The notes below the pieces were generated by a model. That model was not told the origin of the DNA and did no database searches. It worked only from the letters and a program-made list of their open reading frames with translations. Below, piece after piece: positions 40,622 to 50,206 of a stretch of 64,000 bases of DNA; the stretch's first letter is position 1; every line of letters begins with the position of its first letter. Source of the stretch: Algoriphagus sp. (lineage in GTDB: Bacteria > Bacteroidota > Bacteroidia > Cytophagales > Cyclobacteriaceae); NCBI RefSeq assembly GCF_013373065.1, contig NZ_JABXIN010000020.1, positions 16,223 to 80,222 of the forward strand. The letters are read 5' to 3'. Both the position numbers and the translations under genes were made by a program.

Positions 40622-41836
40622 ATGAATCTGAGAATTAATTCTGAATATGGTACGTTGCGGGCAGTTTTGATGCACCGACCGGGTAAAGAAATTGACCGAT
40701 TGACTCCTTACAATAAAGAGTTTTTACTTTTTGAGGATGTTCCATACTTGGAAGCTTTGCAACAGGAGCATGATGCATTTTCAAACTTGATCAAATCGGC
40801 TACTGGAGCCACTGTCTTCCAGCTTCGGGAATTGTTGATTCGTGTCCTTTATGACCAGGAACTTCTTTTGAAATTAATCAGTGATTCTTTAAAACGCTCG
40901 GGTTTGATTCATTTGGCTGAGGAGATTTTTGAACGTTATTCAACTGCGGAATGTGCTGGTATTTTGACAGCCGGATTAAAGGTTCATGAGTTTCGACGAA
41001 AGTACCCAAATTTGGATGCTGGGGAATTACTGGAATATGCTTTTTTGATTTCTCCTTGTCCAAATCTTTATTTTCAACGTGACCCGATGGCTTTGACACC
41101 TGGTGGAATCATTTTTTCTTCCATGAAAATGGAAGGCCGGCAGCGAGAGGCTGATTTGCTCCGTACGATTTTTGAAAATCACCCGGAATTTAAAGACCAT
41201 GTAAAACCCATTTATCCTTCAGTAGGAATGACAAACCCACCAAGTATTGAAGGTGGCGATGTCATCGTATTATCCCATGAGGCAGTTGCAATTGGAAACT
41301 CTGAGCGAACAGATGAAAAAGCGATTTACCATGCAGCGAAAGGACTTTTGGCGGAAGGAACTGTCAAACGAGTTTATGAAGTGCATTTGCCTTCACGTAG
41401 AAATTATATGCATTTGGACACGGTCTTCACAATCTTGGATGAAAATTTAGTTTTAACCTATCCGGATGCGATGAATGCAGTTTTGAAAACCTCTTGCTAT
41501 ACCTTGAAAGAGGTGGATGGAGATAAGGTTCATATTCGAAGAGAGGTATTGAAAGAGTCTTTGTTGACTGTTTTGGATCGGGAAATTCCGCATTTAGAGG
41601 TGTTGGCAACAGCAGATGGGAATCCTGATTATTCCATGCGAGAGCAGTGGTTTGATGGCGCCAATGTATTTGCCATTGGGCCTAGAAGGGTTATTTCCTA
41701 TAATCGAAATATTCACACAAATCGTGCGCTTCGAAATATGGGGGTAGAGGTTTTAGAAATTCCTTCTTCAGAACTAAGTCGAGGATTGGGCGGTCCTCGC
41801 TGTATGACGATGCCGATTAGTAGGGCACGCGTTTAA
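40622..41836 (+). CDS. arcA: arginine deiminase
   Basis: 404 aa; EYGTLRAVLMHRPGKEIDRLTP, NLYFQRDPMALTPGG, IEGGDVIVLSHEAVAIGNSERTD, MHLDTVFTILDE, C-term GLGGPRCMTMPISR. Confidence 0.93.
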   Translation: MNLRINSEYGTLRAVLMHRPGKEIDRLTPYNKEFLLFEDVPYLEALQQEHDAFSNLIKSATGATVFQLRELLIRVLYDQELLLKLISDSLKRSGLIHLAEEIFERYSTAECAGILTAGLKVHEFRRKYPNLDAGELLEYAFLISPCPNLYFQRDPMALTPGGIIFSSMKMEGRQREADLLRTIFENHPEFKDHVKPIYPSVGMTNPPSIEGGDVIVLSHEAVAIGNSERTDEKAIYHAAKGLLAEGTVKRVYEVHLPSRRNYMHLDTVFTILDENLVLTYPDAMNAVLKTSCYTLKEVDGDKVHIRREVLKESLLTVLDREIPHLEVLATADGNPDYSMREQWFDGANVFAIGPRRVISYNRNIHTNRALRNMGVEVLEIPSSELSRGLGGPRCMTMPISRARV

Positions 41837-41881
41837 TAAAAAAATACAGGATTCTTTCTTAAGTCTTTATCAGATTGAGCA

Positions 41882-41903
41882 CCTGCCTACCGGCAAAGGC
41901 AGG
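41882..41903. repeat. palindromic element CCTGCCTaccggcaaAGGCAGG
   Basis: 7-bp perfect inverted repeat with 8-nt spacer between convergent arcA and ilvE; GC-rich against AT-rich surroundings. Confidence 0.6.
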
Positions 41904-41965
41904 CAGAGACGCTCGGTCTGACATAAAAAGAGGTTTGGACAACCCTATTACTTTCAGCTGGGACC

Positions 41966-43033
41966 TTAGAACTTCATTATCCAGTGATGAGGATCTTCCT
42001 TGCTTCCGTATTTGATAGCATCCAGTTCTGCTAGTACGCGATGGGAGAATGCATCAGCAGGTTTTTCCGGAAGTCTATAATCCTGACCATCGATATGAAT
42101 CACTTGGATGTGAGCAATGGTAGCTGCCGTCCCTGTTCCAAATGCTTCTTCAATGGTTCCATTTTCCAAGGCATTTTTTAATTCCTGTACGCTAAGGAAG
42201 CGTTCTTCCAAAGGTTCATTCCAATCTTTTGCTAATTGGATTACAGAATCCCGAGTGATCCCTTTTAGAATAGTACCGGTATGGGTAGGAGCGGTAATCA
42301 AGGTTCCATTGATTTTGAACATCACGTTCATTGTGCCGCTTTCCTCGATATTGGAATGTGATTTTCCATCAGTCCAAAGCAATTGATCATACCCTGCCTT
42401 TTGAGCTTGTAAGGCTGGATAAAGTGAAGCTGCATAGTTTCCTGCAGTTTTTGCTGCTCCAGTTCCTCCCTCTGTAGCTCGAGTGAATTTGGTTTCGACT
42501 TTTACACTCACTGGTCTGGAATAATAATTTCCTACCGGACAGGTGAAAATGATGAATTTATAGGTGTCTGAAGGCTTAACTCCAATGTAATCGTCGGTGG
42601 CAAACATGTATGGACGAACGTACAAAGAGGATCCTTTCGCGGAAGGAACCCAATCTCTATCCAATTCGATCAATTGCTTCATCCCTTCCATGAAAATCTC
42701 CTCCGGGATAGAAGGCATACACATGCGCTCGGCAGACTCATTCATTCTTCGCCAGTTGGCATCAGGTCTAAAAATCAATACTTCTCCTGCATCATTTTTA
42801 TAAGCCTTTAACCCTTCAAAAATTGATTGTCCATAGTGCAAAGCTGCATTGGAAGGATTCAATTGAAGAGGACCGTAAGGAACAATTCGGAGATCTGTCC
42901 ATTCTCCATTCCGGTAATCTGCCACAAACATGTGGTCTGAAATAGTTTTTCCAAAAACTAAATTCGAAAAATCTGTTTCAGCTAGTTTGGAAGACTGTGT
43001 TTTTGTAACCGGGATGGCAAGTGAGGTTTTCAT
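41966..43033 (-). CDS. ilvE: branched-chain amino acid aminotransferase
   Basis: 355 aa; ALHYGQSIFEGLKAYKNDAGEVLIFRPDANWRRMNESAERMCMP, NIEESGTMNVMFKINGTL, EAFGTGTAATIAHI. Confidence 0.96.
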   Translation of the reverse strand: MKTSLAIPVTKTQSSKLAETDFSNLVFGKTISDHMFVADYRNGEWTDLRIVPYGPLQLNPSNAALHYGQSIFEGLKAYKNDAGEVLIFRPDANWRRMNESAERMCMPSIPEEIFMEGMKQLIELDRDWVPSAKGSSLYVRPYMFATDDYIGVKPSDTYKFIIFTCPVGNYYSRPVSVKVETKFTRATEGGTGAAKTAGNYAASLYPALQAQKAGYDQLLWTDGKSHSNIEESGTMNVMFKINGTLITAPTHTGTILKGITRDSVIQLAKDWNEPLEERFLSVQELKNALENGTIEEAFGTGTAATIAHIQVIHIDGQDYRLPEKPADAFSHRVLAELDAIKYGSKEDPHHWIMKF

Positions 43034-43080
43034 AATTGTTTAATACAAATTGGAATAGAAATTCCTTTACTGAATGAGGA

Positions 43081-43635
43081 TTATTTTTGAATTCTTGGAC
43101 TCCAAGTCACTTCTTCGACCTGAAGGTCTTGGGCCATTTTTCTTCCTAAAGTGAAGAAGTAGTCTGAGAGTCTGTTTAGATATTTGATGACTAAGGGGTT
43201 GACTTCTTCGTAGGAAGCAAGTTCAACGACAAGTCGTTCTGTTCTTCTGCAGACGGTCCGAGCCAAATGACAAAACGAAACAGATGGATGTCCGCCTGGT
43301 AAAATAAATGCGGTGAGAGGAGGTAAACTGGATTCCATTTCATCCATTTTTTCCTCCAAAAACTCTATATCTGTGTCGAATAAGTCGGGTTTTTTAACTT
43401 TATCCTTACCAGGACTGGTTGCAAGATCTGCACCTATTGTGAATAAGCGGTCTTGGATTTCCTTTAACTCCTCACTTCTGTTCAGGTTAATTTCTTGGTC
43501 ACGAAGCAATCCGACATAGGAATTAAGCTCGTCCACTGTTCCATAAGCGTCAATTCGTAAGTCTGATTTTGGTACTCGGATTCCGCCTAATAAAGAGGTG
43601 ATTCCTTCGTCTCCGGTTTTGGTGTAGATTTTCAT
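43081..43635 (-). CDS. cob(I)yrinic acid a,c-diamide adenosyltransferase (PduO-type)
   Basis: MKIYTKTGDEGITSLLGGIRVPKSDLRIDAYGTVDELNSYVGLLRD, VCRRTERLVVEL, YLNRLSDYFFTLGRKMA. Start corrected to ATG at 43635. Confidence 0.94.
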   Translation of the reverse strand: MKIYTKTGDEGITSLLGGIRVPKSDLRIDAYGTVDELNSYVGLLRDQEINLNRSEELKEIQDRLFTIGADLATSPGKDKVKKPDLFDTDIEFLEEKMDEMESSLPPLTAFILPGGHPSVSFCHLARTVCRRTERLVVELASYEEVNPLVIKYLNRLSDYFFTLGRKMAQDLQVEEVTWSPRIQK

Positions 43636-43693
43636 TCGGCTCCCTGCTTTGCTCGCACAAAAATAAGAATCTTCTTGGAAAAGGAGGCTTAAA

Positions 43694-44410
43694 TTAAACC
43701 TGAGCAGTGGCTGCCCGAGTAGGATTCGGATTGATGGTATCTGATTCAACCAAACCATCTCGAAGGCGTACAACCCGATGCGCATAGTGCGCAATATCAT
43801 CTTCGTGCGTTACCATGATGATTGTATTCCCCTTACTATGAAGCTCATGAAACAGTTCCATGATGTCATAAGAGGTTTTGGTATCCAAGTTTCCGGTAGG
43901 TTCATCAGCCAAAATAATACTAGGGTCGTTTACCAAAGCTCTTGCGATGGCTACCCGCTGACGCTGACCTCCAGAAAGTTCATTGGGGCGGTGTTTTGTT
44001 CGATCACCTAAACCTACGTTGTCGAGTGCTTTGAATGCCATTTCCTCACGTTCTTCACGGCTGTATCCTGCATAAACAAGCGGAAGAGCCACATTTTCAA
44101 GACAGGTAGCTCGAGGTAGTAAGTTAAAAGTTTGGAAAACGAAGCCGATTTCTTTGTTTCGAATCTCAGCCAATTCATTTTCACTCATGGAACTGACATC
44201 TTTATTGTTGAGGATGTAAGTCCCTGAGGTAGGGGTATCCAAGCAGCCTATAATATTCATGAGTGTGGATTTTCCTGAACCGGAAGGCCCCATAAAAGCT
44301 ACGTATTCTCCTCGATCGACTGTAATTGAAACGGATTTGAGAGCTTGAATAATTTCAGCTCCCATTTTGTATGTTTTGTTGATTTCGTGAGTTTCGATGA
44401 CTCTACTCAT
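43694..44410 (-). CDS. ABC transporter ATP-binding protein (MacB/LolD-like)
   Basis: [90 protein letters not shown]. Start corrected to 44410. Confidence 0.94.
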   Translation of the reverse strand: MSRVIETHEINKTYKMGAEIIQALKSVSITVDRGEYVAFMGPSGSGKSTLMNIIGCLDTPTSGTYILNNKDVSSMSENELAEIRNKEIGFVFQTFNLLPRATCLENVALPLVYAGYSREEREEMAFKALDNVGLGDRTKHRPNELSGGQRQRVAIARALVNDPSIILADEPTGNLDTKTSYDIMELFHELHSKGNTIIMVTHEDDIAHYAHRVVRLRDGLVESDTINPNPTRAATAQV

Positions 44411-44471
44411 GTGGTGTGGGTTTAGTTTGCTTAAAAATAGATTCAATATTCAGAAAAAGCGAAAATTGTCT

Positions 44472-47252
44472 TTAAAATTTGCGCATTTGAAGTTGATAAA
44501 GCGTCTCATCATCAATCCATTCGCTCATTTTGCCCAGAGCATCCGTAGCATAATTACTTAAGCCTAATTGACGAGCTACTTGAACTTTTTTCATCCAAAG
44601 AATTGGATCCCGGTTGAATTCAGTTGCTGTATTCAAAATTTCATATTGGATCAAAGGGTCAGATTGAATCAATTGGGCAGACCAAATAAGAGGGGATAGG
44701 TATGGGTTTCCAGTTAGTTCATCTCCCTTTCCCAGCCAGTTTAAGAATGTTTGTACAGATTCCTGATTTTGTAAATCAGGGTTATTTGCAAACTGAGCCA
44801 ATTGGGCATTCGCCCCGCGCACTTTTTGAATGAAATCTGCAAGTGCTTGGATTGTTTTTTGGGTTAATCCATGTGATTTGTAGATCAATAATCTTTGAGC
44901 CAAATCTGCCTTTAAGAGCTCATTTTCAAGAGAATTCCAATCTTCAAAAAGATCTTCAGGTAAGCGCTCATGGAGATTTTCGATCAGTTCTAGGTAAATG
45001 CTTTTTTCCGAGTCGGGGTTTTGTATCCAATCAGGAAAGTCCAGGTTATAATTCAAGCGGATTTCTTCGGCTTCTTGTTCAAACCCACCCAAAATCAATA
45101 ATTCCCAATGGTAATTTTGAAAGGCCTGAAATCCTTGTTCTCTGGCAGCAAGCAATTCTTTTCCAGCTTTCTTGAAATCCATTTGTTGGGCAAGGATGTT
45201 ACTTGAAAGGTGGAGGAAATAGCCCGCATCTCCCGGATTTCGAAAAGCCAATCCATTGAGATTTTTGATCGCATCTCCAACTCTACCCGCAGATAGACCT
45301 CGGATTACTGCGGTTTCTTGCAAAGACATGATGTAGGGATTCATCTGCTCTTCTTGCCAAAGGGAATCCAATAAGCTCAAATCTGACTCAGGGTTGGGTT
45401 GACCCAAAACAGAAAATAAATTTCGAAGTCCTGCCTGAATCAAAAGGGGAGAATCGCTTTCATTTAGAGATCTTTGAGTAGAGGATATCAAATCGGGCTC
45501 TGGATAGTTTCCCAATGCATGCTGCTGGGCTAAGGCATTGATCAATCCCGGGAAATCATCTGTATTCGTGGCCTCAACTTCCGGATTTCCGGATTTAAGT
45601 TGTGTAGCTAGAAGGTTGGTTTGACTGATTTTTTGACCTTCAGGAGCTTCCTCCAAAAGATTGATAGCATCTTCAGGTCGATTTGATTTGGTATAAAGCA
45701 AAGCCAGATTGTTACGGATTGCCTCACTTTTGGGGAAAAAGGTCAACCCTTGCTCGAGGGTTGTGATTGCCTGAAATATTTTCTGCTCCTTATGAAATCG
45801 ATCCGCCAAAAGGATGATATTGTCCTCTTGGGGAGCCTCAGAAAAACTTTGTTCTAAATGACTCTTGGCTAAAGAAGGTTGTTTCATTTCCAATAGCAAA
45901 TGAGCCAATGCATTTTTTGCCTTTGGGTTATTTCTATATCGAAACCAGGAATTTTCGTAAAGAATACTTGCTTCTAATTTCTGATCAGTAGCATAATAGT
46001 AATCCCCCAAAACTTGATTGCTAAGGGCATTGACCTGAACACCAATAATGCCATCGGCGTAGGTAGTCAACACTAAAAGAGCGATGAGTCCTCCAAGGCG
46101 CAAATGATAATAAGGGAGCGAAAAAGGTTTGAATAAAACGCGTTCCACTTCTTTTCCACTATCCATGAGGTTGAGAAAGTTTGAAAAGACATAGATCATA
46201 AAAAAGGTGGAAAACCCTAATTGTGTGTAAGTGAAAAGGTGTTTGAGCAACTCTTCTGCAGGTTGGTTTCCTACCAGTTTAATCTTCCAGATAACCCACA
46301 AAGTAAGCCCAAAACCAAGAAGCTGAAGCGCTTCCAAGGAAGAAGGGTTGGCTACCAAGGTGACGTCATTTTTTGCTTTTACACGTAAGACTAGCCATCC
46401 TAAAAGACCTACTGGAAATACTAAAAGCAATGGATGAATTGTAGGAATCCAGGAAATCGGAAGACCTGTTAAATCCAAAAAGATGTTGAATAACAAGACC
46501 AAGTAAATGAGCCCTAGGAATAGGAACTGAATTGAAACCTTGAGACCTAGATTTTTATTCGCGCGAGTAAGAAGTATATATAATCCGGAAAGAACAGAGT
46601 GGCCATTCCAAAAGATCCAGGCAATGCTCAATCCAAGCAGAAGAATCAAAACATGCTCACCTAAGAAAACCCCTGCTTGAGGAACTGAACTGTAAGTGAT
46701 TAAAAGATAAACCGTTCCAGCTAGTAGAGCCAAATTCACAAAAAAGCGGAGGAAAAGGCTTCGTTGCTTTCCTTCTAAATGGAAGAAAACAGGCCCTGCC
46801 AGAGTTCCTACTATGGCGATGATGAGGGGGAAATTACTGTTCAGTCCTTCGATATTCAGTCCATTCAAGTTGCTAAGGACCAAGAGAACAATCCAGCCTG
46901 TAGATGCAATAAGAAAGCCCCATTTTCGAAAGGAAGATACTAAACTCAAAAAGAAGGCAATGAGAATGCACGATAGGATGGCAAAAAACTCATTTTCAAT
47001 AGAAGGAATTTGAGGGGCGAATGATTGAAATTCCTGAAAAACCAAGAAGTTGTCCACTACGATTGGAAAGGACAGCGGGCCTATTGCCGCCCAATCAAAA
47101 GCTATAGGGAGCCTATCCAGAAAATAGCCGGGAAGGAGATTCCTGTATGGGACTGTATTAAATAGTAAATAGTAGGATGAAAAAAGCCCTCCGACAAGAA
47201 TGAACAAGAGAGCAGGAATATAGCCCAGAAGGCGGGATTTGGGTTCTTGCAT
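44472..47252 (-). CDS. large polytopic membrane protein with C-terminal TPR repeats
   Basis: 926 aa; multiple hydrophobic helices in N-half, TPR-like repeats (GDYYYATDQKLEASILYENSWFRYRNNPKAKNALAHLLLEMKQPSLAKSHLEQSF). Confidence 0.8.
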   Translation of the reverse strand: MQEPKSRLLGYIPALLFILVGGLFSSYYLLFNTVPYRNLLPGYFLDRLPIAFDWAAIGPLSFPIVVDNFLVFQEFQSFAPQIPSIENEFFAILSCILIAFFLSLVSSFRKWGFLIASTGWIVLLVLSNLNGLNIEGLNSNFPLIIAIVGTLAGPVFFHLEGKQRSLFLRFFVNLALLAGTVYLLITYSSVPQAGVFLGEHVLILLLGLSIAWIFWNGHSVLSGLYILLTRANKNLGLKVSIQFLFLGLIYLVLLFNIFLDLTGLPISWIPTIHPLLLVFPVGLLGWLVLRVKAKNDVTLVANPSSLEALQLLGFGLTLWVIWKIKLVGNQPAEELLKHLFTYTQLGFSTFFMIYVFSNFLNLMDSGKEVERVLFKPFSLPYYHLRLGGLIALLVLTTYADGIIGVQVNALSNQVLGDYYYATDQKLEASILYENSWFRYRNNPKAKNALAHLLLEMKQPSLAKSHLEQSFSEAPQEDNIILLADRFHKEQKIFQAITTLEQGLTFFPKSEAIRNNLALLYTKSNRPEDAINLLEEAPEGQKISQTNLLATQLKSGNPEVEATNTDDFPGLINALAQQHALGNYPEPDLISSTQRSLNESDSPLLIQAGLRNLFSVLGQPNPESDLSLLDSLWQEEQMNPYIMSLQETAVIRGLSAGRVGDAIKNLNGLAFRNPGDAGYFLHLSSNILAQQMDFKKAGKELLAAREQGFQAFQNYHWELLILGGFEQEAEEIRLNYNLDFPDWIQNPDSEKSIYLELIENLHERLPEDLFEDWNSLENELLKADLAQRLLIYKSHGLTQKTIQALADFIQKVRGANAQLAQFANNPDLQNQESVQTFLNWLGKGDELTGNPYLSPLIWSAQLIQSDPLIQYEILNTATEFNRDPILWMKKVQVARQLGLSNYATDALGKMSEWIDDETLYQLQMRKF

Positions 47253-47539
47253 TATTCAATAACCTTTGGAACTCGGAAATAATCTGAATCACGCTTAGGT
47301 GCATTTTTCAGCCCTGCTTCATGATCTAAATGAATTCCTACCTGATCTTCCCGCATGTCATTAATCTCGGAAGACATGGTAGTCAAGGGTTCCACATTTT
47401 TTGTATCCAATTCTTTCAACTTTTCCACCCAATCTAAAATTTGACTCATATCCTGGGACATTTTTTCAGCACTCTTTTCATCAAACTCAAGTCGAGCCAA
47501 ATGCGCTATTTTTTTGATGGATTCTTTATCTATTTTCAT
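47252..47539 (-). CDS. gatC: Asp-tRNA(Asn)/Glu-tRNA(Gln) amidotransferase subunit C
   Basis: 95 aa; IAHLARLEFDEKSAEKMSQDMSQILDWVEKLKELDTKNVEPLTTM, LREDQ-like MREDQ, FRVPKVIE. Confidence 0.95.
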   Translation of the reverse strand: MKIDKESIKKIAHLARLEFDEKSAEKMSQDMSQILDWVEKLKELDTKNVEPLTTMSSEINDMREDQVGIHLDHEAGLKNAPKRDSDYFRVPKVIE

Positions 47540-47550
47540 AATTAAAATTC

Positions 47551-48282
47551 TTACTTGATACCATTATCAGTATTCAATTGCTTTTGAATAATCTCAAAGC
47601 ATTTTTCTTTCAAATCTTCCTCTGTCGTGTCTTTTTCAGGAATCAAAGCTTCGTGCAATACCATTTTAGCCGAATGGAAACCCAGCAAAAACCTGCCGTC
47701 TTCGGGTAAAATTAGATGATTAAACGATAATGTGACAGGAATAATGGGGATTTGTTTCTCAATAGCCAAGCGGAATGCGCCATATTTAAAATGAACCATT
47801 TTCGGTTGGTGCTGAGAATAAATTCCTCCTTCTGGGAATATGACAATGCTGCTTCCAGAGTCAAGTGCCAGGCCCGCTCTACGCATGGTTTCGGCACGGC
47901 TCTTTACTCTGGATCGGTCTACAGCGATGTGTAGTTTTTTGAAATAATAACCAAATAATGGTGCTTTTCGGATGGAGGCTTTCCCTATAAATTGAACATC
48001 TCCCGGAATGAAGCCCATCATGGGGATATCCAAATAAGAGAAATGGTTGGCAGCAAAAATATAGGGTTGATTTTTTTTCAATTTGCACCTCATATCCAGG
48101 TGAACGGGTTTGAAGATCAAGGTAAAATAAACCTTTGCCCAATATTGGTTTATTTTTCTTCCAAAGGCCTGCCAACCAGGAACCCAAATGCAAATGAGGA
48201 AAAATGGAAAAATAAGGATGAAGCTAATGACAAATAAAAGCCCTGCGTAGATCGAATATAATCCTCTAAAAAAATCACGCAT
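47551..48282 (-). CDS. plsC: 1-acyl-sn-glycerol-3-phosphate acyltransferase
   Basis: 243 aa; YIFAANHFSYLDIPMMGF (NHX4D), VIFPEGGIYS. Confidence 0.92.
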   Translation of the reverse strand: MRDFFRGLYSIYAGLLFVISFILIFPFFLICIWVPGWQAFGRKINQYWAKVYFTLIFKPVHLDMRCKLKKNQPYIFAANHFSYLDIPMMGFIPGDVQFIGKASIRKAPLFGYYFKKLHIAVDRSRVKSRAETMRRAGLALDSGSSIVIFPEGGIYSQHQPKMVHFKYGAFRLAIEKQIPIIPVTLSFNHLILPEDGRFLLGFHSAKMVLHEALIPEKDTTEEDLKEKCFEIIQKQLNTDNGIK

Positions 48283-48652
48283 GATTTACCATGTGATTTG
48301 CAACCTTGATAAAATATCCCATCATCATTTCCCTGACGCCCTGTTCCAATTCCACTTGATCCATAGCATCAAGCATGGTATTCATCCAATGGTTTCGAAG
48401 ATTGGAATCAATTTTCCATTGCATATGGCGAAGTCTAAGTCGTGGATGACCCCGTTCTTCTGAGTAGGTTTGAGGTCCACCAAAAACCTGAACCAAAAAT
48501 AAAAACAAGCGTCTTTCAGCAGGTCCTAAATCGGCCTCAGGGTAAAGCTTTCGTAGCTCTTCATTTTTACTTACTCCCTGATAGAAATGATGAACAAGCT
48601 CCTGGATTTTTTCTTCACCGATTGCTTCGTAAATGCTTTGAAAGGGATTCAT
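48275..48652 (-). CDS. truncated globin
   Basis: 125 aa; NPFQSIYEAIGEEKIQELVHHFYQGVSKNEELRKLYPEADLGPAERRLFLFLVQVFGGPQTYSEERGHPRLRLRHMQWKID. Confidence 0.92.
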   Translation of the reverse strand: MNPFQSIYEAIGEEKIQELVHHFYQGVSKNEELRKLYPEADLGPAERRLFLFLVQVFGGPQTYSEERGHPRLRLRHMQWKIDSNLRNHWMNTMLDAMDQVELEQGVREMMMGYFIKVANHMVNHA

Positions 48653-48679
48653 GTGGCAAACTTAGCAAAAAGCATACGT

Positions 48680-50050
48680 TTAGCCTTCGAGTTTTTTCAC
48701 TTTCAAAGAGGTGCCCTCAGTAGAGATGACCACTATTTTTTCTCCTTGTTCGATAAACTCGCCACGGGAATAGGCATCAAAAATTTCTCCTTCAATTTCA
48801 ATCCTTCCACTTGGCCTAAGCCTAGAATGAACCACTCCTGTTTTTCCTTTTAGACTTTCAGGATAAAAGGTGGATGTGTATCCTTCACCTCTATCCTGAG
48901 TAGTTGCCAGGGTTATGGTGTTAAATGCTTTCCAGGAATTCACTTTGGGAGTGAGCCAGAAAATTAAGCCGACAGCTGTTATTGCCGCTAGAATCACTGT
49001 CAATAAAGCAGTGAATAGCTGTTCTGCAGGGACGAATTGAAAATCAAAATTTTGGTTGGGAAGCATTCCAAGGACTAGCCCGGCAAAGATTCCAATGATT
49101 CCTAAAATTCCAAAAATGCCAAACCCAGGGACTACAAACAATTCTATGGCGAGTAAAATCACTCCTGCTACAAATACAATCACTTCCCAATTTTCTGCCA
49201 AACCATTGAGGTAATAGGGAATAAAATAAAGTATGGTCGCCACAATTGAAGCCGCCAAAGGAAACCCCACGCCTGGAGTTTGCAGCTCAAAATAAATTCC
49301 TCCTATGATAATCAGAATTAAAATTCCTGAGATAGCAGGATTGAGGAAGAAGGAAATAATCTGCTCGGTACCAGAGACACTGTAGGATATAATTTCAGCA
49401 TCCTCAATTCCCTGTGCTTCTAAGATAGCATCAATAGATCGGTATTCTCCTTCACAGAATCCATACTTGATTGCCTCGGAAACAGATAAAGTCAATACAG
49501 AACCTTTTTCACTTATCCCTTCGATTTCGATTTTTTCATCGACCATGGCTTCGGCGATTTTTGGATCTCTTCCCGTGGCTTCGGCAGTGCTACGCATCAT
49601 GGATCGCATGTACGATTGATATTTATCAGGAGCTGCACTTCCATCCGTACCGCTGACAACAGTGGCTGCTCCTATACTTGAACCCGGCGCCATATATATG
49701 CTGTCGCTTGCAATGGAAATAAGCGCCCCCGCAGATGCTGCATCCTTATTGATAAATGTGTATACAGGGACAGGAGCCTCCAATATCATGGTTCTGATAT
49801 CATCCGCATCATTCACAGCTCCTCCATAGGTATCCATTTCAATGATTATTAGGTCAGCTTCTTCCTTTGTAGCATTCTCCAAGGCTAATTTCACCCTTCG
49901 GTTCATCGCAGGATCGATATCCCGATCAATTTTGAAAAGATAAATTCGCTCAATTGGCGTTGTTTGAGCATGAATTTGCTGGGAGAGAGACCCAAGCAAC
50001 AATAGGATACAAATTAGAAATCGACTCATATAGCAAGATACCTTTTTCAA
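48680..50050 (-). CDS. NfeD-family membrane-bound serine protease (ClpP-like) protein
   Basis: 456 aa; DLIIIEMDTYGGAVNDADDIRTMILEAPVPVYTFINKDAASAGALISIASDSIYMAPGSSIGAATVV, TM cluster, C-terminal OB-like NfeD domain. Confidence 0.93.
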   Translation of the reverse strand: MKKVSCYMSRFLICILLLLGSLSQQIHAQTTPIERIYLFKIDRDIDPAMNRRVKLALENATKEEADLIIIEMDTYGGAVNDADDIRTMILEAPVPVYTFINKDAASAGALISIASDSIYMAPGSSIGAATVVSGTDGSAAPDKYQSYMRSMMRSTAEATGRDPKIAEAMVDEKIEIEGISEKGSVLTLSVSEAIKYGFCEGEYRSIDAILEAQGIEDAEIISYSVSGTEQIISFFLNPAISGILILIIIGGIYFELQTPGVGFPLAASIVATILYFIPYYLNGLAENWEVIVFVAGVILLAIELFVVPGFGIFGILGIIGIFAGLVLGMLPNQNFDFQFVPAEQLFTALLTVILAAITAVGLIFWLTPKVNSWKAFNTITLATTQDRGEGYTSTFYPESLKGKTGVVHSRLRPSGRIEIEGEIFDAYSRGEFIEQGEKIVVISTEGTSLKVKKLEG

Positions 50051-50206
50051 TGAATTTTCACGTTGATTGGGTAGTAAAAGATCATTGGATTTGACTTTTT
50101 AACTAGCTATCCTGGGATTTGAGGGGCTTCGCTGCTGTTTAGCATAATTCTTGATACTTTCTTACTAAATCGATTTTCACCTTAGATTTTAACTTTATAC
50201 AGGATT

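Noticed and set aside
43636-43800. N-terminal extension of the adenosyltransferase ORF
   Set aside because: Overlaps the neighbouring ABC ATPase gene; conserved start is MKIYTKTGDEG at 43635.
43694-44410. Complete antimicrobial or lipoprotein exporter locus
   Set aside because: Only the ATPase gene is present; no permease neighbour was seen.
47879-48193. 104-aa minus ORF
   Set aside because: Out-of-frame within plsC on the same strand; no domain.
48680-50050. NfeD/slipin membrane protease system
   Set aside because: NfeD is present but no SPFH/slipin gene is adjacent; treated as an ordinary NfeD protein.
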